Below the pieces are notes generated by a model. The model was not told the origin of the DNA and ran no database searches. It was given only the letters and a program-made list of their open reading frames with translations. A stretch of 64,000 nucleotides of DNA, from contig JASANG010000539.1 in the NCBI GenBank assembly GCA_030248215.1, positions 186,001 through 250,000 of the forward strand, read 5' to 3'. Both the position numbers and the translations under genes were made by a program. Source of the stretch: Enoplolaimus lenunculus. Lineage: Eukaryota > Nematoda > Enoplea > Enoplida > Thoracostomopsidae. Shown here one piece after another: positions 52,109 to 62,658 of this stretch; the first letter of the stretch is position 1; every line of letters starts with the position of its first letter.

Positions 52109-52445
52109 GACTGCGTAAAGATCATGGGCGGAACGTTTTTTGCGGTACTCAATAGAGTAAGCTTAAAATATATATTAACTTTTTTGCTAAGGCTTAGGCT
52201 TAATTACAATCGAATTTTTACGTTTAGGTTAAGGTTAGTCTTATAAGAATATGCTTCTATTACTGTTACGGCCAGACCCGTAGCCAGCTCACCTTGCTAG
52301 GGGGGAGCTAAAAACTTTTCAGGAGGGGCATTCAAGGGTTTTTAATGACTTGCAAGAAAATTTGAAAATTTTCCAGGGGGGGCTAAGGCCCCTTCGCCCT
52401 CCCTTGACTACGGGCCCAGTTACCGTCCTGTTCTATACGTTTGCC
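52109..52445 (+). mobile_element. TTAGGC-bearing element, subfamily A, split by an insertion
   Basis: Left part GTAAAGATCATGGGCGGAAC with eroded TTAGGC core, then TACTGTTACGGCC; the right end (CCTGTTCTATACGTTTGCC) resumes after an inserted element at 52275-52416. Confidence 0.7.
52275..52416. mobile_element. GGCCCGTAGCCAG inverted-repeat element, nested copy
   Basis: GACCCGTAGCCAGCTCACC to CCCTTGACTACGGGCCC. Inserted in the right end of the TTAGGC-bearing element; the broken host site GTTACGGC recurs approximately as GTTACCGT on the other side. A second copy lies at 52716-52890. Confidence 0.7.
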
Positions 52446-52715
52446 GCGGTATAAGGTTACTCGAAGAAGTGACGTTACGGTAAGAGAACTATGCACTGTT
52501 CTGCAGATGCCATCACAAAAAATATTGTTTCAAGCTAAATAGGTTTGTATAATGCGAGAGGAATGTTAATATAAGAGGTACAAAAAGGTATCAGCCATTG
52601 TTAACAGTTAAATTTCAGTTCGGAAACGTTTTGTTAAAATTCAGTGGTATTGAAAACAACATACAGAAGCGAAACCACTTTTACGCATTAGCTTTGGTTT
52701 TAGATGAACTACATA

Positions 52716-52890
52716 TAGGCCCGAAGCCAGCTTAATACCTTGCTAGTTGGGTCAAAACGATTTTAAAGATGGGCGTGCAAGGGTTTACGATGACTTACAA
52801 ACAAGGTTGAAAATTTTTGTAAAGGGAGAAGGCAAAGTTCTTCCATGGGCGGCCCTGAGCCCTCCTGTCCCCCTTCTGGCTACATACCCT
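52716..52890. mobile_element. GGCCCGTAGCCAG inverted-repeat element, copy 2
   Basis: Begins AGGCCCGAAGCCAGCTTAA, shares ACCTTGCTAG and GCAAGGGTTT with the copy at 52275-52416, and ends CTTCTGGCTACATACCC. Ends more diverged. Confidence 0.6.
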
Positions 52891-53055
52891 AAAACGTATG
52901 TTTCAAGACAAGAATGACGAATTCTGTTTTATACACCCTCTTCCCCGTGTTTAGGGTTCAGGCTTAGGTCGGGTTTGGGCCAACGCATAGGCACAAGTTT
53001 AAGCTCAGGTTGAACAGCATAAATTAGTTTTTTTTGACAAATGTTAGCCTTTTAC

Positions 53056-53228
53056 CAATGGCGGATCCACGGGGGGGGGCACCCCGGCCGTGGCCCCCCC
53101 AACAGCATCTCGACAAAAATTATATAGCAATTTTGTGACAATAGTTCGTGGTTTGTGTATGGGTCAAAAGTAAGTTTATTACCTATGAACTTTTGCTCCC
53201 CCATTTTGAGATCCTGGATCCGCCACTG
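53056..53228. mobile_element. hAT-like MITE with CAGTGGCGGATCC ends, copy 2
   Basis: CAATGGCGGATCCACGG to CCTGGATCCGCCACTG, flanked on both sides by CCTTTTAC, a perfect 8-bp target duplication. Nearly identical inside to 5214-5386, so activity was fairly recent. Confidence 0.88.
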
Positions 53229-53808
53229 CCTTTTACTATTGGCTAAAAATTATCTGAACACGTGTGCCACGAGATTGTTCCTCGGAAATCTGTTTTACGG
53301 CATTGCGCATCAACGGCCAGTTAGACAGGTATCATCAGTTAAAATTTCAACAATTTAAACATTCCGGCGTAACAAATGGAATCCGCAACTCGTTTGGATA
53401 TATACCTAGGCCCCAATGCAACTGGCCAACGTATCTGATAGTTCTGCAAATTTTTCGCCATATACGGCAGTCAAATTGCTGAAAAAAAATTTGTTGTCTC
53501 GCAAGTTTTAAGTTTGCTGTATTATAATGAATTATGCAGTCACAGCGTGAAGTGTATAAGTAACCTTCGTTTTTGTAAAGTTTCACTTTTCGTGTATATT
53601 TCATTTTAGTATCGGGCGTGTTAACTAATTTTCATTTTATAAAATTTTGTTGATTTCAAGTACATTAATCTGAAATCTGAGGCATCTGGTGACTGTTCAC
53701 ACATTATTTAATGAGTGCAATTTGTTGTAGTCTGCAGGCGATGCTTTAAACAGCCAAACTCGACTATTGATTCCTTGTTTATCTTTTAGAAAAAATGTAT
53801 ATTTATGA

Positions 53809-53987
53809 AAATGTAAAACAAATTCTAAATCATTATAGTAAATCCTTTTTCATATAAATGTTTATTAATTTCATATAAGAATTAATTTTAAACCAGGACT
53901 CGAATCAGAGACTCACGGGTAGAATGTGTTTACCATCAGTGAACAGTTTATGGGAGCTTTGCGTTAGAGCCCGAAAGTGCTCTTGTG
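53809..53987 (-). mobile_element. tRNA-headed SINE, copy 2
   Basis: On the minus strand: CACAAGAGCACTTTCGGGC, box A-like AAACTGTTCACTGATGG, box B GATTCGAGTCC, then a tail with ATATGAAAAAGGATTTAC. Same order as 17696-17882. Confidence 0.55.
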
Positions 53988-54305
53988 GAGATATTGTGTG
54001 TTAATCCACGTATACAGATAGCACTAAATTGCTTACAGTTTTCTCAGCGTGAGAAGCGGATAAGACTGCAACAGAAAATTTTGGACTTAAACGTCTTTTT
54101 GGTTCTTTTTATCAGTATCGGTTTCTAAATTTTTATAGCTCAATAACAAGCTAAACCAATTTTTCATATATAAAATTCTACGCGGTCAAACTGCTAATGT
54201 TCCAGCTATTCTACTGGTATTTATTACCAAGCTGATTATACAATTTGTTGCGATATTTGTTGTGTGCAGTAGTGAACCAGAGCGATCAAGAATTCAAGTA
54301 GAAAC

Positions 54306-57300
54306 ATGCAATGTTCAAATATTATTTTCGTTGGATTACTTATCGCTAATGCAGCTTTGGTAAAGTTCTTAATTTTTTTGCTACACCCCATCATTGCAAA
54401 GTTGTAAAGGTACTTAACAGAATTTACGAACCTAAAACTTTATATTCTTCCCTAGGCATTTTGAAACGCTTGTAGCAGCTATCGCTACGATAAACCTTGT
54501 ATAGTTTTAAAATTTACAAAATTTTTGTATATATTTGGTTTGTTTTATTCGCATGCATAATTTTTGATATTTTATAGTCCGATGGTCCTTAGGGAGTGGC
54601 ACTTGAATCAATGGACTTATGCTAAATTATATTTTGGTTTACTTTACAGATTTCTGAAGCAAAGAAAACGTTTCGAAAGTGTCCAAGACGCAAGAAAGGA
54701 CAAGGATATGCAGGACAAAAAGTAAGTTGCATAATCGAGGGTAAGGTTTTTTACCACGAATGCAGTGTGCACTAGTTTAATACCTAATTTATTAAAATAA
54801 TATTTCGCATATATATCTTTATATATAATATGTAACACTGAATGGAAAGTTATTTATTGGGTGAAAATCAGCAACAATTAATAAAGTTGCCAGCACCGGT
54901 CCCGTATACCTATTGTTATCGTAATTTATTAATTCTTACCATGACCACAGTCCAAAATTGTTGTACGAATAAGAAACAAGCAGCGAATTCAAAAGTAATT
55001 GTTAAATAAGGCTATGCTGTACGAATAAGAAACAAGCAGCGAATTCAAAAGTAATTGTTAAATAAAGCTAGTTAACAACAGCCGAATCTTTAAAAAACTA
55101 ACACAACTTTAATAGAAAATGGTGTATTATGCTACATCGCCATCAGCGGTTCGCTGTTGGTCAATGCGCGAATTCTAGTGAATCCATGCCAATATGTAAC
55201 ATTTCACACTTAGTAGGGGCGGCGATTTATTTCTTGAGAATCACCGTCCATCACCGTTCCGCATAGTGCGTTAAACTGGTCGTGTACGACAGCGTACGGT
55301 GACAGATAGAGACGGGCGGTAACGTGCGGCGAAATTCGGCAACGAACGGCTCCGGACACCTTTTTTTAATAAGCACGGTGCCACCCAAATACGTTCTCGC
55401 CTGATAGTTTCAAGAGTAGTTAGTGAATTTTATGTGTTTGTTATATTTTATTTAGTGTTGATTATTTATTTGGGTTTCTGTTATTTGTTGACAGACAGTT
55501 TTACAACAGGCTCGTAATTTGGTTCGATTGGTTAGTTCGAATACGTTCACACTAGTCGACTGTATTCAAGATCCAGCGATCAAAATTATAAATTCTGGGC
55601 TTCAAGGTATAACTTTGAAACGTTTATTCTGCATTGTAAGTCTTGTTGAGTCTAATTCGCCAATCGTGCATAGTTTCCAGAAGCATCGCAACTTTAATAG
55701 GCAAACGTGAGCAACTGCAACTAGGATCAAGATTAAGTATGCGTCAGAGTTTCAACCAAATGTTCGAACTAAATTGCGGACCAAAAGCGATAATCAACGT
55801 TCAAATTTACGTTCATCCACAATAAGCCGCAATTAGATTTGTAAAAGTTTCGAAAACTGTGCAGCTGAAAATCTCAAAGTCTGCTTATGTAAAGTAGGAC
55901 TCATGTAAGGACCAGGGGCGGAACGGTTTTCTCGGAGAAGGAAGCTTAAGTTTTAGACTAGTTTTTTCGCATAGACTTAGGCTTAGGTGTAAGCTCATTC
56001 TTTACGGTCAGACTTAGGCTTAAGAATATGCTTATGCTATTGCTACGGCCATGTGGCCGTGTTTAGTAAAAATGTCCAGCACATAAAAGTTTCAAAATTT
56101 TAAAACTTAAACGTTTTAAAGTATACTAGAACAGTAACCGTAGTTGCACCCATGTGCAACTTTCCTAAAGTGCTGTGGCTTCACACGTTTGCGTGTGTAC
56201 GCTATATCAAAGAATGTATTCGTTTAACCCAAGGTCTAAGCTTACAGAATTAGACTATCAGTAAACTTTTACGAGCTAATTCTTTTGTAGTACGCTCGGT
56301 TATATATCGTTCAAAACAATGTTTACATATGCTAGAACGGTGACTAAATTACGCATGCAAGGCGTTCCAGCTTTAATATATAGATATGTATATTATTTTG
56401 GAATAGATATTTCTAGCGTGGAATTTAGCTAAACATGCTTTCTTTAATTTTGTCGAAAACCGTTAGGAGTTCGTAGAAAATCAAGACAGCCGCACATGCT
56501 TCAATCACAATAGCGGCCCGGATATGAACACGAAGAATTTATATTTTAGATGCAGAATATTGTCAACGATGTCGCCGTACAACTGGCAAATGTGTTGGCT
56601 TGGGCGCCGATGGTGGTGTGCTACGTTCGGCCTACGTTGAAGATTTATCGTTTCCAGGGTACCGGTTGATTGCAACGAATGGTATCCCAAACCATTGCAT
56701 TAATGTGAGAATTTTATCACAAAGGACTGTAAACAAAAGCAAGCAGTAATGCAAAAACTGCATCCTGAATATATAAACAATAGCAAAGTAGCGCATACAC
56801 TGCATCCTGAGTATAAAGTCAGGAAAAGCAGCTGCAAAAAATTAATGGAAGCTTTTATACTCATATCTCGACAATTAGGGAATGACTAAGGCATAGGGTG
56901 CATTTTAAACAAAATCTGAAAATGTATTTAGTTTTTGTGTCTATCTACGTTTTACTACAATAAGCTTTTTCATTTTATAATAGTTGTTTATTAACAACAA
57001 TAAAACGATAAACAAATTTTAATTGCTCTCTAACCTTGGAATATGCGTCTCAATCGAGCAACTGCGATTCTGCGATTCAATCCTGACTTGAAATATTGTT
57101 GTCATATATATGTTTACAGAAAATATTCACGTGAGAAAAGAGTTAACAATGATTATAGGATTCCAGAAGGACATTGAATTCAAAGATTAGATGTTAAAAA
57201 ATATTTTAGTTCAAAATCATATTGAGACTTTTGCAGGCAACAAACCTGTGCGAGTCATACCGAGCAACAATAGTGCCGTCATATCCGGATGTACCGCAAA

Positions 57301-60300
57301 ATCCAAACGCACGAGTGTTTAAACCGATGAAAGTGGGACCAGTGGCAATGCTTCGAAATGGTTGGTGGTAAAGATAGAAGTGAACTGGCCTATGGTCGCC
57401 AGACTGCGCTCGGCGACACGAGATATTTTATCTACCCGACCCATGAGCGCCCACATGAAAAAACCGTGCCAAACCGGCCCCGCTAAAATAGGAGTTATAA
57501 GTAGAAAAAGAAAATAAATAGCATATTAGCGATTTTTACGTTCATTTTGATATTTTTATGCAATTTTAATTTATTCATATTCTCGTGGTGAAGTTTTGCT
57601 ACTTCAGTGCAATTTTAAAGTAAATTTAGCCAACGACTATAGCGAAATTCGATTAAGGACAAAAATTTTAGATATTCACACTCTGCCGAATAAATTTTCA
57701 GGCTAACTTTTTCGCTAAAAATGTCAAAATCTGTGCTTTAACAGTCGCATTTGAATCTGCAAGCAGATTGATTTTTAACCTTGAACGTTGAAACATTGAG
57801 CGAGCCCATGTCAGGGGCGGTTTCTGTGAGACCGCAGTAGAGTATAGCTTTAGAGTATTTCTTGCTTAGGCTTAGGTTTAAGCTTAGGACTTGGCCAAAC
57901 GTTGAATAACACCGAATTCAATAGCAAAATGCGACACGTATTTGATAAAGTAACATAGGCCAAAAAGTTTTGAATTGAATATTTCAACTTTATTCAATTG
58001 AAAACTAAATTCAGCAAAAGTTACATTGATCGGGTCGCACTGCACACAGTGCTTAAACTTAATTTGTGAAAGAAATCAAACTAATTATATTCCCAAAATT
58101 TATTACAATCCGTAACCCATTTTATCTATTGTTTCAGGCGCATTTCTAGTATACGATTTTTCAATGGAAGGCAGTTGTGGCTTTTCTGAACACTTATTGC
58201 TTGAAAATCGATTGGACGCATGCGGTGGACACAGTTGGAGTTCGAATTGCATGTAAGTTGAAAATGTATATATAAGTGTACAAGTTTTAGTTTAAAGAAA
58301 CTGAACAAGAAAAAATGTTAGATTTTGATTTTATCATATGAACACGATAGTGTTCATATATATGATTCGCGCATCTCAAGCGCGTATTTTCAGTTTAGAT
58401 CGCATGTTGGTGTTCAAGTAATATCAGATCTGTATCGTTTAAATTTTGTACACTGGTATCCTGGTACGTAGGGAATATTTGTGCCAAAGGATTTTGCAAA
58501 CCAGTGTGATCTTCAATAGTTACGGTCAAAAAACTCCTTACAGAAAGTGCACGAAATTTTTCATTTTGGTTCAACACTTTTTACACGTTAGCTATGTAAT
58601 TTAACGATTATAACTTTCACCACTTTATAGAGCTTGCGGTTGGTTTTACCCCAACGGTTGGTTTCACCCCAACGGTTGGTTTCACCCCAACGGTTGGTTT
58701 CACAAGAACGGTTGGTTTTGCCCCAACGGTTGGTTTTGCCCCAACGGATGGTTTGCCCCAACGGTTGGTTTCACCCCAACGGTTGGTTGTGCCCCAACGG
58801 TTGGTTTCAGCTCAACGGTTGGTTTCACCCTAACGGTTGGCTTCACCCCAACGGATGGTTTCACCCCAACAATCGGTTCCACCTCAACGGTTGGTTTTAC
58901 CCCAACGGTTGGTTTCACCCCAACGGTTGGTTTCACCCCAACGGTTGGTTTTATCCCAACGGTTGGTTTCACCCCAACGGTTGGTTTCACCCCAACGGTT
59001 GGTTTCACCCCAACGGTTGGTTTCACCCCAACGGTTGGTTTCACCCCAACGGTTGGTTTCACCCCAACGGTTGGTTTCACCCCAACGGTTGGTTTCACCC
59101 CAACGGTTGGTTTCACCCCAACGGTTGGTTTCACCCCAACGGTTGGTTTCACCCCAACGGTTGGTTTCACCCCAACGGTTGGTCTCACCCCAACGGTTGG
59201 TTTTTCCCCAACGGTTGGTTTTTCCCCAACGGTTGGTTTTGCCCCAACGGTTGGTTTTGCCCCAACGGTTGGTTTTGCCCCAACGGTTGGTTTCACCCCA
59301 ACAGTCGGTTTTTCCCCAACTCCCCAACGGTTGGTTTCACCCCAACGGTTGGTTTCACCCCAACGGTTGGTTTTGCCGCAACAGTTAGATTTGCCCCAAC
59401 GGTTGGTTTTGCCCCAACGGTTGGTTTCACCCCAACGGATGGTTTCACCCCAACGGTTGGTCTCACTCAACAGTCGGTTTCACCCCAACGGTTGCTTTCA
59501 CCCCAACTGTTGGTTTTGCCCCAACGGTTGGTTTTACCCCAACGGTTGGTTTCACCCCAACGGTTGGTTTCACCCCAACGGTTGGTTTCACCTCAACGGT
59601 TGGCTTCACCCCAAACAGTTGGTTTCACCCCAACGGTCGGTTTCACCCCAACGGTTGGTTTTACCCCAACGGTTGGTTTCACCCCAATGATCGGTTTTAC
59701 CACAACGGTTGGTTTCACCTCAACAGTTGGTTTCACCTCAGCGGTTGGCTTCACTCCAACGGTTAGCTTCGCCCCAACGGTTGGTTTCACCGCAACGGTT
59801 GGTTTTACCCCAACGGTTGGTTTCACCCCAATGATCGGTGTCACCCCAACGCTTGGTTTCACCCCAACGATTGGTTTCATCCTAACGGTCGGTTTCACCC
59901 CAACAGTTGGTTTCACCACAACGGTTGGTTTCACCCCAACGGTTGGTTTTACCCTAATGGTTGGTTTCACCCCAATGGTTGGCTTCACCCCAATGGTTGG
60001 TTTCACCCTAACAGTCGGTTTCACCCCAACGGTTGGTTTCACCCCAACGGTTCGTTTTACCCCAACGGTTGGTTTCACCCCAGCGATCGGTTTTTCCCCA
60101 TCGGTTGGTTTCACCTCAACTGTTAGCTTCACCCCAACGGTTGGTTTCACCCCAACGGTCGGTTTCACCCCAACGGTTGGTTTTACGTCAACGGTTGGTT
60201 TCACTCCAACAGTTGGTTTTGCCCCAACGGTTGGTTTCACCCAACGGTTGATTTCACCCCCAACGGTTGGTTTCACCCCAACGATTGGTTTCACCCCAAC

Positions 60301-62126
60301 GGTTGGTTTTACCTCAACGGTAGGTTTCACCCCAACGGTCGGTTTCATCCCAACGGTTGGTTTCACCCCAACGGTTGGTTTCACCCCAACGGTTGGTTTT
60401 ACCTCAACGGTTGGTTTTGCCCCAACGGTTCGTTTCACCCCAGTGGCTCGTTTTACCCCAGCGGTTATTTCACCCCAGCGGTTAATTTTGCCACAGAGGT
60501 TGGTTTGACCCTAACGGCTGGTTTCCCCTCAACGGCCGATTTTCGCCCAAGGGTTGGTTTCACACAAACGGTTAGCTTCACCGCAACGGACGATGTCACC
60601 TCCACGGATTAATGCAGCAGCTTGGTAAAGCGGTTGAAACTAGAAAAAAATGCTCAGCACTTGAGCAAAAAGGGATATGTTTCATATTCCTATTAAAAGT
60701 ATGGTAAACTATATCAGCACATTCGCTTGATGTAACCTGGAAAAGTATTAAGAAACAATAGCGTCCAAAATCATGTTAATTATTAATTTTTCTGAAACAT
60801 ATTGCGGACAGCAAAATTTCTGTAATATTTTTTGTAAAAAACAGATGCTTTTCTTGAATGCAAAGCGAAATTATTTCTGAAATGTGGACAGATTTAGCTT
60901 GGAATCCATGAATGTATATTGAAGTTCTCTACAAAACGTATTAAATTTACCTATGGCTTTGTATTACCATAGTTATATAATTGAATTTCATAAGAGCATT
61001 GTGTGGCGACATAATGGCTGTTAGAGTTTTGACGACCAATTTTGTTAGATACTTTCTTGAACAGACGTCAAAAACGAATCCAATTGATGCTTTAAAAATG
61101 CTCCACTTATAAGTGACTTTTGAGTTTACTCGATTTTTTTACCTTAGTGACAAATTATATAAATGCGCATTTTCCACCCGAGTTATTTATCTGTTTCACT
61201 GCATAGGCACGACTATTTAAGCTCACAAATCGCACCGTATTCTGGCAACATCGATTAACTTGCAAAATCAAAGAGCGGTATACCTCAGCCATGTTTCTGC
61301 GACCCTAAGGAATATCTGAAAATTGCTAACAAATCCTGTCAAAAACTTCAATGTTAGAAATAGATTTGCTGTCCGCAATATGTTTCAGAAAAATTAATAA
61401 TTAACATGATTTTGGACGCTATTGTTTCTTAATACTTTTCCAGGTTACATCAAGCGAATGTGCTGATATAGTTTACCATACTTTTAATAGGAATATGAAA
61501 CATATCCGTTTTTGCTCAAGTGCTGAGCATTTTTTTCTAGTTTAAATTAATGCAGAAAGATGATATTTCAGATCGTAATTTTTGTTCTCGTATACCAGAA
61601 TAATTAGTTTTTGTGACAAAGTATTTGTTAATAGTAGGCTTCATAAAACATCAAATTGGTGAAAAAGCTTGTGCCAAAAATATTTAGGCACGTATACGCT
61701 TAAGGTTTCAAAAACCCAGCTTATGTTTAGTTGAAAAGTTACGCGACCTATCGCCACCTAGATACAGGTACGACAAAATGTTTGAAAAGACGAACGCTGC
61801 GAATGCCGTTTCATCCTAATTTATGTGTATTGTTCGTGTCTTCGGCCAATGTATAAAAACAGGAAGAAACAGTAGTATAAGCATATTTCTAAGCCTAAAC
61901 CTAAACCAAGCGTATTAAGTTCTACTATACAATATATCGGGTTAAATTTTTCAAACAATTTTTACTCAAGGTACCATTATCATGGCATACCAAAATGTTG
62001 GCAACGAGCTCGAAATCGACGAGCATGCGAACTGCTTGGATTTATTCATGATGGAATACCGTTGTACGGATATTGTACAGTAATCACAAAATCTGGTCGA
62101 CGAGTTACCATGAATAGTTGTTACAG
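54306..62126 (+). CDS. Secreted YHYH-domain protein, at least seven exons, 3' end outside or unresolved
   Basis: Exons that join in frame: 54306-54359, 54650-54721, 55495-55606, 56550-56704, 57237-57360, 58138-58252, 61971-62126, coding 262 residues and two further bases. Residues 1-18 are a signal peptide (MQCSNIIFVGLLIANAAL). A basic, Cys-rich segment follows (CPRRKKGQG; DAEYCQRCRRTTGKC). The YHYH domain starts about residue 105: LIATNGIPNHC (119-129), NPNARVF, GPVAMLRNG (165-173), DACGGHSWSSNCM (199-211), YHYHGIPKC (212-220), GFIHDGIPLYGYC (234-246), SGRRVTMNSCY (252-262). Order and wording match the YHYH family, whose function is unknown. The family usually has a further Cys-rich part, so more exons are expected. 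Donor 5 is GTTGGT; a GTAAAG seven bases on would give an early stop. Introns hold TTAGGC elements, a SINE and the minisatellite composite. Confidence 0.85.
54961..55072 (+). repeat. Tandem duplication in intron 2 of the YHYH gene
   Basis: A segment of about 53 bp (TGTACGAATAAGAAACAAGC through AAAGTAATTGTTAAATAA) occurs twice in direct order with almost no differences, so it is recent. Confidence 0.85.
55897..56058 (+). mobile_element. TTAGGC-bearing element, subfamily A, worn
   Basis: GGACTCATGTAAGGACCAGG to GCTACGGCCATGTGGCC, with two degenerate TTAGGC blocks and the CTCATTCTTTACGG spacer. In intron 3 of the YHYH gene. Confidence 0.7.
57040..57172 (+). mobile_element. SINE, copy 3, head truncated
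   Basis: Box B-like GATTCAATCC followed by a tail with AATATTCACGTGAGAAAAG and TAGGATTCCAGAAG, in the same order as 17696-17882. Box A is missing. In intron 4 of the YHYH gene. Confidence 0.45.
57803..57897 (+). mobile_element. TTAGGC-bearing element, subfamily A, shortened
   Basis: AGCCCATGTCAGGGGCGG with a TTGCTTAGGCTTAGG core ending CTTGGCC; the second block and right terminal repeat are gone. In intron 5 of the YHYH gene. Confidence 0.6.
58335..61550 (-). mobile_element. Composite element with hairpin, expanded minisatellite and inverted arms, copy 2
   Basis: Left: hairpin ATATGAACAC-GATA-GTGTTCATAT, then about 270 bp matching copy 1 (CTTACAGAAAGTGCACG), the 18-bp minisatellite (58630-60600), CAGCTTGGTAAAGCGGTTG, and a block with arms of about 185 bp (60641-60825 and 61367-61550) that pair through GCTCAGCACTTGAGC and ATTGCGGACAGCAAAATTTC. 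Both composite ends begin CTAGAWAAAAWTGC. Lies entirely in intron 6 of the YHYH gene, antisense to copy 1. Hairpin end plus internal minisatellite recall non-autonomous Helitron/Helentron-type elements, but no terminal CTRR was found. Confidence 0.75.
58630..60600 (+). repeat. 18-bp minisatellite, about 109 units
   Basis: Unit GGTTTCACCCCAACGGTT. Units at about 58900-59170 are almost uniform; the right two thirds are diverse (GGTTTTGCCCCAACGG, TCACCTCAACGG). Because 18 is a multiple of three, every frame stays open and gives hexapeptide chains such as GWFHPN or VGFTPT; these are artefacts of the repeat, since it lies inside an intron and has no codon-like constraint. Confidence 0.95.
61844..61916 (-). 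mobile_element. TTAGGC-bearing element fragment, subfamily A
   Basis: GGCCAATGTATAAAAACAGG then AACAGTAGTATAAGC and a few CCTAAR words; the other end is missing. 55 bp before exon 7 of the YHYH gene. Confidence 0.5.
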
Positions 62127-62658
62127 GTAAATCAAATTTGAAGCTAAAGTATTTACGAGGATGCGCCATGATTACTGTTTGTATTCTACGCGCCCGGTTT
62201 AAGGACATGGCGCCGGTACTACAGTACACCATTTTACAGTACACCATTTTGGTTTCAAAATGAACAAAAACATAAAGTTGAATTGAATGCAAAGAATCTG
62301 CGACAATTCGAACGCTCAGACGATCTGTTACCCGATGACTACTTTAAGCCAATAAGCTTAATGCGTATGTATAGTTGTAAGCTTAATCCTAAGCCTAAAT
62401 TATAAGCTAAAGCTAATTATGGGTGTCAAATTGTCCAGTAGACTAGTAAGCGACATCTCGGATTGCGATATATATTGGCGGTCGACAAAATCTGTTGCAA
62501 TGAGCTGTTCCGATGCCGAATTAAGATTTTATTACAAAACATACTACGTGTACTTAATAAATATATATGCGTCATGTATCAGGTCCACAGCAAACTTTCA
62601 TCTTACTATGGAATTTCTAAAAATACACATTTCGTATTCGCAATTATTTGAGAAAGTC

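Larger units (their letters stand above)
34824..54305. other. 19.5-kb gene-poor repeat field
   Basis: No gene could be supported. Holds the arrestin-upstream duplication, the TTG tract, and at least twenty mobile-element copies listed separately. Stretches 36130-37630, 37840-39030, 42060-44080, 49200-49620 and 50230-52100 show no structure I can name, apart from TA-rich runs (36590-36630) and a short TTAGGC-type relic at 50930-51040. 46390-46900 has overlapping open frames on both strands without recognisable motifs. Confidence 0.45.

Noticed and set aside
58634-60508. A 624-codon open frame of GWFHPN/VGFTPT repeats, with long frames on the opposite strand too
   Set aside because: It is an 18-bp minisatellite, divisible by three, so several frames stay open. 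It lies inside an intron and within a mobile element.
62432-62640. Eighth exon of the YHYH gene
   Set aside because: Phase fits and an acceptor-like TGTCCAG exists, but the expected Cys/Asn-Gly words of the domain's end are absent and the frame runs into repeat sequence.
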